Position numbers and translations under genes: made by a program
The notes under the pieces: model-generated
The model's input: only the letters and a program-made list of their open reading frames with translations
What the model was told of the DNA's origin: nothing
Databases searched by the model: none
Shown: positions 41,846-50,689 of the stretch, piece after piece
How positions within the stretch are numbered: the stretch's first letter is position 1
Layout of the letters: each line of letters begins with the position of its first letter
Source of the DNA: Lysobacter antibioticus
GTDB taxonomy: Bacteria; Pseudomonadota; Gammaproteobacteria; Xanthomonadales; Xanthomonadaceae
Assembly: GCF_001442535.1 (NCBI RefSeq)
Contig: NZ_CP013141.1
Coordinates: 2,694,624 to 2,758,623 of the forward strand
Direction of reading: 5' to 3'
DNA length: 64,000 nt

Positions 41846-43756
41846 TCAGTACTTGACCTGGACGTCGTCGAGATACAGGTTGACGTCGTAGCTGGTCTGG
41901 TCGCGGTACAGCCAGATCGCGTCGAGCTTCACCGTGCTGCCGGTGATCGCGCCGTTGGCGTTGCCGACCCAGGCGTCCCACTGCGCGGCGTCGTCCAGGC
42001 GCCACTCCAGGTAGGTCCAGGTGCCGGCCGGGATCGCGCGGCTGACCGAACGCTCGGTGCCGTCGCTGTCGTCGATGCCGAGCGCGGCGCTCATGCCGGT
42101 CGCGCCGGTGTAGACCCAGAACCCGACCTTGCCGTTGGCGCGCGTCAATGCGGCGTTGCTGGCTGGCGTGCCGCTGGCCGACAACAGGCGCACCGCCCAA
42201 TCGCTGGCGCTGGCGGTGTCGTCCTTAAGCAGTACGCGCAGAGAGCATTCGCCGTTCTTGCGGGTGGCGCAGTTGCGCTCGCCGAGCGAAGTCGCGGCGA
42301 TACCGGTGGTGCTGCCCGAATAGGCCGGGCCGGTATCGAAGTGGCCAACCGTGCTCTCGAAGCTGTCGATCACCGTGCCGGTGCCGCTGCCCGGGTTGAG
42401 CAGGTTGTAGTAGCGCGCCCAATCCCAGTTGATGCCGGGATCGGTATGGTCCTGGCCGCTGTAGTGCTGGTGGCCCTTGACCTTGACGCTGGTCGGCAAC
42501 ACGTTGATGCCGCTGCCGGCCGGGCCGCGGAACGCGCTGGCGCAACTGATCGCGCTGTAGCGGGCGCAGAAGTGCCGGGTCAGCGCCGCCGAGGCGTTGT
42601 ACATGGCGCTGGTGTACCAGCTGGCGTTGTTGATGAAGCCTTCGTGCTCGATGCCGAGTGTGGTCTTGTTATGTATGCCGACGTGGTGCGAGGCGCGGTC
42701 CTCGCGCACCATCTGGGTGATCTGGCCGTCCGAGCTGCGGACCAGATAGTGCGCGCTGACGCTGTAGGGGTTGTTCTGGAACCAGGAGATGCTGCCGGCG
42801 TAATAGCCCTGCATCGTGTGGATGGTGACCGAGTCGTACGAGTTGCGGGTGGAGTGGTACGGCGATGCGACCCACAGCGCCGGGCCGTAGTCGGTGCTCT
42901 TGGTGTCGGCGCTATCGAGGCTCGGCGCGGTCAGGGTTTCACTGAGCGGGTCGATGGCGTAGCCGCCGCTTTTCAGGCCCGGGGTCTCGACCCGATCGTT
43001 GGCCACGTCCAGGCGCACGAACGGTGCGCGCAATTGCACGAGCTTGCGCGCGTCGAAGGCGCGTTCCCAAGCGACCGCGCGCGCGGGCACGACGATGCCG
43101 CGGTCGTTGACGCCCTTGTCCTGGGCCAGCAGCACGTCGAAGGCGAAGCTCGAACGCGCGTGGTCCTGGATGGCGCTGCGCGCGAGTGCGTTGCCGCCAC
43201 GGGCGAAGCCGGCATACCGCTCCAACGCCGGGCGCGTGGCCTCGGGCGCGGCCTTCGCACCGATGCCGTCGGCGCGCAGCTCGCGATCGAGCAAGGCGGC
43301 GGCGGCGAGGATGTTGCTCAAGGGATCGCGCTGCACGCGCGCCGCCGGCACGCCGAGCAGCCTGGCGCCCTCGCCGACCTGGTCGGCGAAGCCTTCGCCG
43401 CGGTACAGGCCCATGACGCCGTAGGAGCGCGGCATGTGCTGGTGCTGCTCGCCGTATTGGGCCGCACTCGGCTGCAAGTGTTGCCAACGGCTCATCACGT
43501 AGGCGACCGATTCGAGCGTGCCGGCCGGAATCGCCGGGTAGCGCGCATAGGCCTGGCGGAAGTAGTCGGCGTAGACGGCGCGGTCGACCCGCGCCATCGA
43601 TTCCTCGATCTGCAGACGCTGGGCCAACGCGCGGTCTTCGGGCGCCGGACCCGCGATGGCGAGCCAGGGCGCGGCGAGGGCCAATAGGCCGATCACGGCG
43701 AGCGACAGCGACGACGGCAGGCAGGCGGCGAACCGGCGTTCGGAATATTTGTTCAT
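41846..43756 (-). CDS. Secreted N-acetylmuramoyl-L-alanine amidase with lysozyme-like and beta-sandwich domains
   Basis: This 636-residue protein has a long signal peptide (LSLAVIGLLALAAPWLAIAG). The lysozyme-like domain at about 60-180 has GTLESVAYVMSRWQHL and SYGVMGLYRG; the usual catalytic Glu of AYAETGW is replaced here by VMS. The amidase_2 domain at about 295-450 has VTIHTMQGYYAGSISWFQNN, SAHYLVRSSDGQITQMVRED, IEHEGF and KGHQHYSGQDHTDPGINWDW. A C-terminal domain of about 165 residues follows (VIDSFESTVGHFDTG to LYLDDVQVKY), shared with the SpoIID protein downstream. It is a paralogue of the amidase at 31833 but has a different C-terminus. It starts the lytic cassette; GGGGAAAC precedes ATG 43756. 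It cleaves peptidoglycan amide bonds of prey or of the cell itself. Confidence 0.9.
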   Translation of the reverse strand: MNKYSERRFAACLPSSLSLAVIGLLALAAPWLAIAGPAPEDRALAQRLQIEESMARVDRAVYADYFRQAYARYPAIPAGTLESVAYVMSRWQHLQPSAAQYGEQHQHMPRSYGVMGLYRGEGFADQVGEGARLLGVPAARVQRDPLSNILAAAALLDRELRADGIGAKAAPEATRPALERYAGFARGGNALARSAIQDHARSSFAFDVLLAQDKGVNDRGIVVPARAVAWERAFDARKLVQLRAPFVRLDVANDRVETPGLKSGGYAIDPLSETLTAPSLDSADTKSTDYGPALWVASPYHSTRNSYDSVTIHTMQGYYAGSISWFQNNPYSVSAHYLVRSSDGQITQMVREDRASHHVGIHNKTTLGIEHEGFINNASWYTSAMYNASAALTRHFCARYSAISCASAFRGPAGSGINVLPTSVKVKGHQHYSGQDHTDPGINWDWARYYNLLNPGSGTGTVIDSFESTVGHFDTGPAYSGSTTGIAATSLGERNCATRKNGECSLRVLLKDDTASASDWAVRLLSASGTPASNAALTRANGKVGFWVYTGATGMSAALGIDDSDGTERSVSRAIPAGTWTYLEWRLDDAAQWDAWVGNANGAITGSTVKLDAIWLYRDQTSYDVNLYLDDVQVKY

Positions 43757-44070
43757 TTTTGTTTCCCCATGAGAATTAAAAATTCCCCGCGGGGTCCTTG
43801 TACTGCATTTGCCCGACTGGCAAGTGCTGTTCGAGGCGGTTTTGCGTAGCAAAATCGCGATCCGCGACCCCCATCACCCCTGAACTGCGCCGGCTGGCGC
43901 TTCGTCGCACGGGCGCTGATCCGTCCTGCCCCGGTGCAGGAGGCAAGCTGCGCTGCACCGCGTCATCTTCCTCCGGCGGCCGGCGGCCTTCATCCTCGGG
44001 CTGACCCCAGTGGGGCCGGTCGCGCGCGGCCTCCCCATCGAAGGCGCAATGGTTGCCCACGAAACCGCAC
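43757..44070. other. Promoter region of the lytic cassette
   Basis: No gene is credible here. The first 50 bases beyond the amidase start are AT-rich (GGGGAATTTTTAATTCTC on the minus strand) and likely contain the leader or promoter. A hairpin TTTTGC/GCAAAA lies at 43840-43854. The rest is G+C-rich and without recognised signals. Confidence 0.45.
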
Positions 44071-44160
44071 AAGGCCCGGACATGCCGGGCTTCGAGAACG
44101 TACAAGGCCCGGACATGCCGGGCTTCGAAACCGTACAAGGCCCGGACATGCCGGGCCTTG
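44071..44160. repeat. Tandem repeat, 33-bp unit, 2.7 copies
   Basis: Two full units (44071-44103, 44104-44136) and a partial third (44137-44160) share the core AAGGCCCGGACATGCCGGGC followed by TTCGARAMCGTAC. Each unit contains the palindrome CCCGG-CATGT-CCGGG, so each transcribed copy can fold; the third forms a perfect 9-bp stem. The units abut without spacers. They lie 58 bases after the lactonase stop on the minus strand and may act as stacked transcription or mRNA-end signals. A frame on the minus strand would read an 11-residue repeat (KPGMSGPC), but I do not believe it is translated. Confidence 0.85.
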
Positions 44161-44217
44161 CGAGAATGAAACCAGGGGGCGGGATGCGGCGGCGCGCGCC
44201 GCCAACGGCGAGCGAAC

Positions 44218-45396
44218 TCAGGGCGCGGGCGCGAACTTGATGTCCGACGGCGATACCGCTTCCAGCGTCTGCACGGTCTTGCCGAGCCTGCCGTCGGCGG
44301 GATCGCGCTCGATCACCACCAGGTTGCCGCTGTGTTGGTTGGCGACGATCAGATGACGGCCATCGGGCGAGAGCGCGAATTCGCGCGGCCCGCGGCCTTC
44401 GCTGCTGCGACGCTGCAGCGCCGACAAACGCCCGCTGTCCGCATCGACCGCGTATACGGCGATGTGGTTGTCCTCGCCGCGGTTGCTCGCATACAAAAAG
44501 CGGCCGTCGGCGGACAGATGCAGCGCCGCGGCGGCGTTGCCGCGGGTCCGGCCCGGGTCCATCGCCACCGTCTGCACCGGTTGCAGACGACCGTCGGTGT
44601 AGTCGAGCACCACCACTTCGCCGCTCATTTCCAAAGTGAGATAGGCATGGCGGCCGGACGCGTCGAACAACAGATGGCGCGGGCCGCTGCCGGGCGGCAG
44701 TTCCAGGAACGGCGTCGCCGCCGCGCGCAGCGGCCGTTCGCCGCTGCGCACCGGGTCGTAGCGATAGGCATAGACCTTGTCGGCGCCGAGGTCGGCGGCG
44801 AACACGTGGCGGCCGTCGGGCGACGGAACCGCCGCATGCACATGGGTCGACAGCTGGCGTTCGCGATCGGCCTGGCTGGCGCGATGAGTCAATACCTGCA
44901 CCGCCGACTGCAGGCGGCCCTCGCCATCGACCGGCAGCACCGCGAGGGTGCCGCCGGGATCGGCATTGACCGAATAGTTGGCGACGAACAGATAGCGCCC
45001 GTCGAGGCTCGGCGCCGCATGCGCGGGTTCGTCGCCGAGACAGTTGGCCTGCGACAGCGGCTTTGAGCGGTCGCTGCCGCGCGCAAGGGCGAAGCTGCTG
45101 GCGCGGCCGACCGGGTCGTCCGACTCGGGGCCATTCTCGTTGACCGCGAACAAGCGGCGGCCGTCGGCGGAGAAGGTGAACCACGAGGGGTTGTCGGTTT
45201 CGATCACTTCCAGCGGTTGCGGCTCGATGCGTCCCTGGGCCGGGTCGAAACGATAGCGGCCGATGCCCTTGCAGACCGCGCCGGTGTAGCAACCGACCAG
45301 CAACTCGGGCTGCGCGCGCTGTTCGGCGGCAGCGGCGGGGGCGGCAACAAGCGTCATCGACAGACTCCAGGCAAGCAGGGGGGATCGCAGGATCAT
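44218..45396 (-). CDS. Exported lactonase family beta-propeller (6-phosphogluconolactonase-like)
   Basis: This 392-residue protein has a signal peptide (LLAWSLSMTLVAAPAAAA). A seven-bladed propeller of the YbhE lactonase family follows: ELLVGCYTGAVCKGIGRYRF, NPSWFTFSADGRRLFAVNEN, HAAVPSPDGRHVFAADLGAD, GSGPRHLLFDASGRHAYLTL and GPREFALSPDGRHLIVANQH. The cytosolic members hydrolyse 6-phosphogluconolactone, but this one is exported, so a sugar-phosphate substrate is doubtful and another lactone is more likely. ATG 45396 fits the signal peptide. It is followed by a tandem repeat and precedes the lytic cassette on the same strand but is probably separate. Confidence 0.87.
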   Translation of the reverse strand: MILRSPLLAWSLSMTLVAAPAAAAEQRAQPELLVGCYTGAVCKGIGRYRFDPAQGRIEPQPLEVIETDNPSWFTFSADGRRLFAVNENGPESDDPVGRASSFALARGSDRSKPLSQANCLGDEPAHAAPSLDGRYLFVANYSVNADPGGTLAVLPVDGEGRLQSAVQVLTHRASQADRERQLSTHVHAAVPSPDGRHVFAADLGADKVYAYRYDPVRSGERPLRAAATPFLELPPGSGPRHLLFDASGRHAYLTLEMSGEVVVLDYTDGRLQPVQTVAMDPGRTRGNAAAALHLSADGRFLYASNRGEDNHIAVYAVDADSGRLSALQRRSSEGRGPREFALSPDGRHLIVANQHSGNLVVIERDPADGRLGKTVQTLEAVSPSDIKFAPAP

Positions 45397-45750
45397 CGGG
45401 CTCTCCGGCGCCGGCGGCGCGACGCCCGATCCTGCACCAGCGCACGGCGATGGCCAAGCCTGGGCGCCCGCGCCCCTCACCGGGGAATTTCACCGCGCCC
45501 GTCGCGGACGGCCGACACCCCGATTCGCCGACGCTTTCCTGCATTCGGTCGCCCCGCCGGACTTTCACGGCGCCCCGGCCGCATCGCCGGCATCGCTGCG
45601 GCCGCGCAGGCACCGCGCCGAAACGCGCCGCCGCGCAGACTGGGCCGGGCGCGACGGTCCGCGTATCCTGAGCGCCTGATCTCCAACGCCCGTCGCCCCG
45701 CACCGGGTCGGCCTCGCACCACGTCAGTTCACTACCGAAAGAGCGCCAGC

Positions 45751-46005
45751 ATGACCGACACCCCGCCCGACCGCCTCTCCAACGACACGCGCAGCCCCTA
45801 TTACGACCCGGCCGTGCTCGAACGCGGGATCGGCCTGCGCTTCAACGGCGTGGAGAAGAACAACGTCGAGGAATACTGCGTCAGCGAAGGCTGGGTGCGC
45901 CTGCCGGTCGGCAAGTCGCTCGACCGCCGCGGCAACCCGATGACGATGAAGGTCAAGGGCCAGGTCGAGCCCTATTACCTGACCGAAGCACCGCAGGCCG
46001 AGTAA
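45751..46005 (+). CDS. DUF3297 family protein
   Basis: This 84-residue soluble protein carries the DUF3297 signature RFNGVEKNNVEEYCVSEGWV and the end GNPMTMKVKGQVEPYYL. The family is widespread in Proteobacteria and of unknown function. The first third (PPDRLSNDTRSPYYDPAVLE) is also conserved in length. It is a single gene with GAGCG before the ATG. Nothing nearby explains its role. Confidence 0.85.
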   Translation: MTDTPPDRLSNDTRSPYYDPAVLERGIGLRFNGVEKNNVEEYCVSEGWVRLPVGKSLDRRGNPMTMKVKGQVEPYYLTEAPQAE

Positions 46006-46182
46006 GCCCGCCTGCCCGCGCCGCGCCGTCGCCCACCGGGGCACGGCGCGCCGCCATTTTTTGCGGACACTTTTTTTCGCAGGCGATGTCTTAAACCCGC
46101 CTCCTGGATCGTCGATACAGCAACAGCCCCCGAATGCCGCATCCGCGGCGGGGCGCACCGCTACGACCTTCCGGAGATCCGC

Positions 46183-46665
46183 ATGTCCCTCGCTGCCAGC
46201 CTGTTGTTGTTCAAGCTCGTCTTCATCGCCGGTCTGGCGTTGTGGCTCACCGTGGTCGCGTTCAACAACCTCATCGCCTTCCGCAACGGCGTGTTCGCGC
46301 TCGCCTCGATCATGCGCATGACGCCGTTCGAGCAAGCGCCGGCGATCCAGACGCCCCTGCTGTCGCGTCGCATCGAGCGGGCATCCTGGCACCGTGCCGC
46401 GTTCTCGATCGTGCTCGGCGCCGAGATGGTCACGGTCGTGCTGTTGTGGGCGACGGTCGCCGCCCTGGCCGGCCTCGCCACCTCCGCCGACGCCACGATC
46501 CTGGCCAACCTCGCGCTGACCGCCCTGATGGCGACCAGCTTCCTGATGGCGGTCGGCGGCAGCTGGTTCGCCTACTACATCCGTCAGGACAACCTGCAAC
46601 TGATCCACTTCGTCCTGGTCGCGGTGGCCGTGCTCGGCCTGCTTGCGGTCAATCTGCGCCCTTGA
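46183..46665 (+). CDS. DUF2165-like membrane protein
   Basis: This 160-residue protein has four helices: LLLFKLVFIAGLALWLTVVA, AFSIVLGAEMVTVVLLWATV, LANLALTALMATSFLMAVGG and LIHFVLVAVAVLGLLAVNLR. A loop FNNLIAFRNGVFALASIMRM lies after helix one. This resembles DUF2165 inner-membrane proteins of unknown function. GGAG before ATG 46183 supports the start. It converges with a TPR protein 20 bases beyond its stop. Confidence 0.75.
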   Translation: MSLAASLLLFKLVFIAGLALWLTVVAFNNLIAFRNGVFALASIMRMTPFEQAPAIQTPLLSRRIERASWHRAAFSIVLGAEMVTVVLLWATVAALAGLATSADATILANLALTALMATSFLMAVGGSWFAYYIRQDNLQLIHFVLVAVAVLGLLAVNLRP

Positions 46666-46684
46666 GCGCAGCGCCCGGGCCTGC

Positions 46685-47170
46685 TCAGGCGGTGGCCGTC
46701 TCGCGCCATTGTTCGCACAGCCGGCGCATGTCGCCGGCCAGGGCCGGCACCGGTTGCGGCAGACGCAGCGCCGCTTCGAGCACGGCGCAGGCGCGGTCGA
46801 GGTCGCCTTCGGCCGCGGCCGACAGGCCGCGCGCATAAGCGCCGAGCGGATCGGCCTGGGCCAGCACCGGCGCCAGCCACTCGCACGCGTCCTTGGCGGT
46901 GCCGCGCATCAGCAGCAACTGCGCCAGCTGGAAACGGGCCACGACGAATTCGGGCAGCACTTCCAGCACCGCGCGCAAGCGCTCTTCGGCGCGATCGAAC
47001 AAACCGAGCTGGGCGTGCTGGATCGCCAGCAGGTACTGCACGTGCAGATTGTCCGGCTCGCGTTCGAGCACGCGCTGCAACAGGCGCACGGCCTCGACGT
47101 CGCGCGCCTGATGGATGGCGTCGAGCGCGAGCCGCAGCAGGTCGGCGGTGGCGAGCCGGTCGGGGGTCAT
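46685..47170 (-). CDS. TPR-repeat protein
   Basis: This 161-residue soluble helical protein has tetratricopeptide-type repeats at about residues 10-110: LALDAIHQARDVEAVRLLQR, YLLAIQHAQLGLFDRAEERL and ARFQLAQLLLMRGTAKDACE. TPRs mediate protein contacts. A signal peptide is absent, so it is cytosolic. The ATG at 47170 is chosen because upstream residues look random. No partner gene is nearby. Confidence 0.78.
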   Translation of the reverse strand: MTPDRLATADLLRLALDAIHQARDVEAVRLLQRVLEREPDNLHVQYLLAIQHAQLGLFDRAEERLRAVLEVLPEFVVARFQLAQLLLMRGTAKDACEWLAPVLAQADPLGAYARGLSAAAEGDLDRACAVLEAALRLPQPVPALAGDMRRLCEQWRETATA

Positions 47171-47367
47171 CGGGGCCTGGCGCCTCCCCGGCGCCGGCAT
47201 TCGTAACGAGCGCAGATTGTGGACCAAGCCGGGCCAACGGAAAACGACGGCCGTCATAACGAAAAGCGAAGACGCACTTGCCTAGTGTGGCCATCGCCGT
47301 CGCCTCGACCCCATCGCGCGCCGGCCGACGTTCCCAAGACGCACAACCCGATCAACGGAGGATCACC

Positions 47368-49029
47368 ATGTTGCTGCGCAACCGCCCCACCCCCACCCGC
47401 TTCCCCTCCGCGGCCCTCGCCTGCGGCATCGCTCTCGCCCTGCTGCTGGGCGCCTGCGGCAAGAAAGTCGAACGCGCCGACGCGGCGGCTTCGGCCGAAG
47501 CGGTGTCGATGCCGATGCCGGCGAAAGTCCTGATGGCCGAAACCGACCAGTCGGCCCCCGCCAACACCGAGAAATACGCCGAGGTCGAACCCAACCCGAT
47601 CCACCGCGCCGCCGAACAGCCGGTGTCGACCTTTTCCATCGACGTCGACACCGGCAGCTACGCCAACGTCCGCCGCATGCTCGCCGCCGGCGAACTGCCG
47701 CCCAAGGACGCGGTGCGGGTCGAGGAACTCATCAACTATTTCGACTACGGCTACCCGGCGCCGGACTCGAAGGACACGCCGTTCAAGGTCAGCACCGAGC
47801 TCGCGCCGGCGCCGTGGAACGCCAAGCACGTGCTGATGCAGATCGGCATCCAGGGCTACGACGTCGACCGCAGCGAACTGCCGCCGGCCAACCTGGTGCT
47901 GCTGATCGACACCTCCGGCTCGATGGACGAGCCCGACAAGCTGCCGCTGCTGAAGAAAGCCTTCGCCCAGTTAGTCAAACAATTGCGCCCGCAGGACCGG
48001 ATCTCGATCGTGGTCTATGCCGGCTCGGCCGGCCTGGTGCTGCCACCGACGCCGGGCGACCGCGGCGGCGAGATCCTCGACGCGCTCGAACGCCTGCAGG
48101 CCGGCGGCTCGACCAACGGCGGCGACGGCATCCAATTGGCGTATGCCACCGCCCGACAAGCCTTCATCCCCGACGGCATCAACCGCGTTCTGCTCGCCAC
48201 CGACGGCGACTTCAACGTCGGCACGGTCGACCAGAAGGCGCTGGAGACCCTGGTCGCCGACCAGCGCAAGTCCGGTATCGCCCTGAGCACGCTCGGCTTC
48301 GGCAGCGGCAACTACAACGACACCATGGCCGAGCAACTGGCCGACGTGGGCAACGGCAACCACGCCTACATCGACAGCGCCCTGGAGGCGCAGAAAGTGC
48401 TCGGCGAAGAACTGGGTTCGACCCTGCTGACCATCGCCGGCGACGTCAAGGTCCAGGTCGAGTTCAACCCGGCGGTGGTCGCCGAATATCGTTTGATCGG
48501 CTACGAAAACCGCCTGCTGCGGCGCGAGGACTTCAACAACGATCGCGTCGACGCCGGCGAGATCGGCGCCGGTCACGACGTCACCGCTCTGTACGAAGTG
48601 GCCCTGGTCGGGTCTGGCGGCGAATCGGTCGATCCGTTGCGCTACGCGGCGGCCAAGCCGGCCGGCGAGGCCAAGCCCGACGACGGCGTGCGCAAGGACG
48701 AACTCGCTCTACTGCGCCTGCGCTACAAGCGCCCCGGCGAGAACGACAGCCGTTTGATCGAGACCCCGCTGCGGCGCCAGGACATCGCCGCGCAAGCCAG
48801 CGAACGCCTGCGCTTCGCCGCCTCGGTGGCCGGTTTCGGCGACCTGCTGCGCGGCGGCGCCCACGTCGACGCGAACTTCGGCTGGGACGGTGTGATCAAG
48901 CTGGCCGCCGATGCTCGCGGCGACGACCGCAACGGTTACCGCGGCGAATTCCTGCGGCTGGCGGAAACGGCCCGCGGGCTGCAGGCCTCGGCGGCGCCGG
49001 CGCGCGGGGCGGCGGTCGGCGGCGAGTGA
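47368..49029 (+). CDS. von Willebrand factor A domain lipoprotein (YfbK-like)
   Basis: This 553-residue protein has a lipoprotein signal (ALACGIALALLLGAC, Cys at 29) and a von Willebrand N-terminal domain (VSTFSIDVDTGSYANVRRML, VRVEELINYFDYGYPAP). The vWA domain at about 175-350 has the MIDAS metal motif DTSGSMD and GGSTNGGDGI, with LLATDGDFNVGTVDQKALET. A C-terminal DUF3520-like part follows (EYRLIGYENRLLRREDFNND, ELALLRLRYKRPGENDSRLI). It is anchored to a membrane on the periplasmic side and binds a divalent metal. The role is unknown. ACGGAGGATCACC before ATG 47368 is a strong ribosome site. Confidence 0.92.
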   Translation: MLLRNRPTPTRFPSAALACGIALALLLGACGKKVERADAAASAEAVSMPMPAKVLMAETDQSAPANTEKYAEVEPNPIHRAAEQPVSTFSIDVDTGSYANVRRMLAAGELPPKDAVRVEELINYFDYGYPAPDSKDTPFKVSTELAPAPWNAKHVLMQIGIQGYDVDRSELPPANLVLLIDTSGSMDEPDKLPLLKKAFAQLVKQLRPQDRISIVVYAGSAGLVLPPTPGDRGGEILDALERLQAGGSTNGGDGIQLAYATARQAFIPDGINRVLLATDGDFNVGTVDQKALETLVADQRKSGIALSTLGFGSGNYNDTMAEQLADVGNGNHAYIDSALEAQKVLGEELGSTLLTIAGDVKVQVEFNPAVVAEYRLIGYENRLLRREDFNNDRVDAGEIGAGHDVTALYEVALVGSGGESVDPLRYAAAKPAGEAKPDDGVRKDELALLRLRYKRPGENDSRLIETPLRRQDIAAQASERLRFAASVAGFGDLLRGGAHVDANFGWDGVIKLAADARGDDRNGYRGEFLRLAETARGLQASAAPARGAAVGGE

Positions 49030-49093
49030 GGCCGCGACGGTTCGCTGAATAATTAGCTACGGCCGAACCAGTGTTACGCACCCCTCATCCCAA

Positions 49094-49119
49094 CCCCTCT
49101 CCCGCACGCGGGAGAGGGG
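49094..49119. repeat. Palindromic CCCCTCTCCCGC repeat
   Basis: CCCCTCTCCCGC/GCGGGAGAGGGG pair around AC, preceded by CCCCTCATCCCAA. It lies between convergent genes and may serve as a shared transcription stop. It is the same repeat family as the 38613 palindrome and the cluster at 50690-50860. Confidence 0.75.
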
Positions 49120-49135
49120 CTTTGAACGGCAGCGA

Positions 49136-50518
49136 TCAGGCGCCTTGCGCCACCGCGCTGTCGCGCTTGTGGAAGCCGACCGCGTAGTACAGCACCACCA
49201 ACAGGACCAGGAACGCCGGGCCGACGTACAGCGCCACGCGCGTGTCGGGGAAATAGGCCATCAGGCCAACCACCAGCACCAGGAAGGACAGCGCGACCCA
49301 CGAGGCGACGGGATACATCGGCATCCGGAAGGCCAGGCGGGCGCGTTCCTCGGCGCTGAGCGCCTTGCGGAAGCGCATGTGCGAAACCAGGATCACCGCC
49401 CAGGTCCAGATCGCGCCGAAGGTCGAGATCGAGGTCACCCAGACGAACACTTCCTTCGGCGCCAGGTAGTTCAGCAGCACGCCGAACAGCAGCGCCACCA
49501 CCGACACCAGGATCGCCGCGCGCGGCACGCCGCCGCGCGAGGTGTTGGCGAAGAACGCCGGCGCCTGCTTCTGCTGGGCCAGGTTGTAGAGCATGCGGCC
49601 GGTGCTGAAGATGCCGCCGTTGCACGAGGACAGCGCCGCGGTCAGGACCACGAAGTTGATGATGCCGGCGGCCTCGCGGATGCCCAGGCGCTCGAAGGTC
49701 ATCACGAACGGGCTGCCGGTGGTGCCCAGCTCGTTCCAGGGGTACAGCGACAGGATCACGAACAGCGCGCCGACGTAGAAGATCACGATGCGCCAGAACA
49801 CCGAGTTGATCGCGTCGGGAATCGACTTGCCGGGGTTGGCGGCCTCGCCGGCGGTCAGGCCGATCATTTCCACGCCGAGGTAGGCGAACATCACCATCTG
49901 CAGCGACATCAACACGCCCTGCGCGCCGTTCGGGAAGAAGCCGCCGTGCGCCCACAGGTTGCTGATGCCGATGGCCACGCCGTTGTTGCCGAAGCCGAAC
50001 ACGATCATCGCCAGGCCGGCGAGGATCATCACCACGATGGTCACGACCTTGATCATCGCGAACCAGAATTCGAACTCGCCGTAGGCCTTGACCGTGATCA
50101 GGTTGACCGAGCCCATCGCGATCAGCGCGGCCAGCGCCCAGATCCATTGCGGCGTATCCGGGAACCAGACCTGCATGTAGATGCCGACCGCGGTGATCTC
50201 GGCCACGCAGGTCACCAGCCACAGGAACCAGTAGTTCCAGCCGGTCAGGTAGCCGGCGAGCGGGCCGAGGTAGTCGCGCGCGTAACGGCTGAAGGACCCA
50301 GCGACTGGGTTGTGCACGGCCATCTCGCCGAGCGCGCGCATGATGATGAAGATCGCCGCGCCGCCGAGCAGGTAGGCCAGCAGGATGCCGGGGCCGGCCA
50401 GCTTGATGGCGTTGGCCGAGCCCAGGAACAGGCCGACACCGATCGCGGCGCCGAGCGCCATCAGGCGGATATGGCGTTCGCTCAGACCGCGATGAAGTTC
50501 CTGCTGGTTCGTCTGCAT
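49136..50518 (-). CDS. Amino acid permease (APC family, ProY/AroP-like)
   Basis: This 460-residue protein has twelve membrane helices and the amino-acid permease opening LSERHIRLMALGAAIGVGLF, LGSANAIKLAGPGILLAYLL and MRALGEMAVHNPVAGSFSRY, then a YLGVEMIGLTAGEAANPGKS motif typical of the AAT group. It takes up an amino acid with protons; proline, aromatic or other substrates are all possible. GGAGCC precedes ATG 50518. The end converges with the vWA gene across the palindromic repeat. Confidence 0.92.
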   Translation of the reverse strand: MQTNQQELHRGLSERHIRLMALGAAIGVGLFLGSANAIKLAGPGILLAYLLGGAAIFIIMRALGEMAVHNPVAGSFSRYARDYLGPLAGYLTGWNYWFLWLVTCVAEITAVGIYMQVWFPDTPQWIWALAALIAMGSVNLITVKAYGEFEFWFAMIKVVTIVVMILAGLAMIVFGFGNNGVAIGISNLWAHGGFFPNGAQGVLMSLQMVMFAYLGVEMIGLTAGEAANPGKSIPDAINSVFWRIVIFYVGALFVILSLYPWNELGTTGSPFVMTFERLGIREAAGIINFVVLTAALSSCNGGIFSTGRMLYNLAQQKQAPAFFANTSRGGVPRAAILVSVVALLFGVLLNYLAPKEVFVWVTSISTFGAIWTWAVILVSHMRFRKALSAEERARLAFRMPMYPVASWVALSFLVLVVGLMAYFPDTRVALYVGPAFLVLLVVLYYAVGFHKRDSAVAQGA

Positions 50519-50689
50519 CGGCGAGGCTCCCGGAATCGGTCCGGCACGACGCCCGCGCTGCGCTCAACGCGGCCGGACCGGAATCGGCGAAGCATACTCC
50601 GGGGTGGCGCGATGCGGCAGGCGTAAGCGAGACGGCATGCCGTCGAATCCACTGGTCCGCCTCGCCTCAGCCTCCCTTCCAGCGAGCCG

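Noticed and set aside
39535..41856. Long plus-strand open frame antisense to the SpoIID gene
   Set aside because: Composition typical of shadow frames; the minus-strand protein carries SpoIID and shared-domain motifs.
44071..44160. Possible CRISPR array
   Set aside because: The units abut directly with no spacers and there are no cas genes.
43874..45703. Minus-strand frame containing 11-residue KPGMSGPC repeats
   Set aside because: The frame overlaps the lactonase in the wrong phase and the repeats are better explained as palindromic DNA units.
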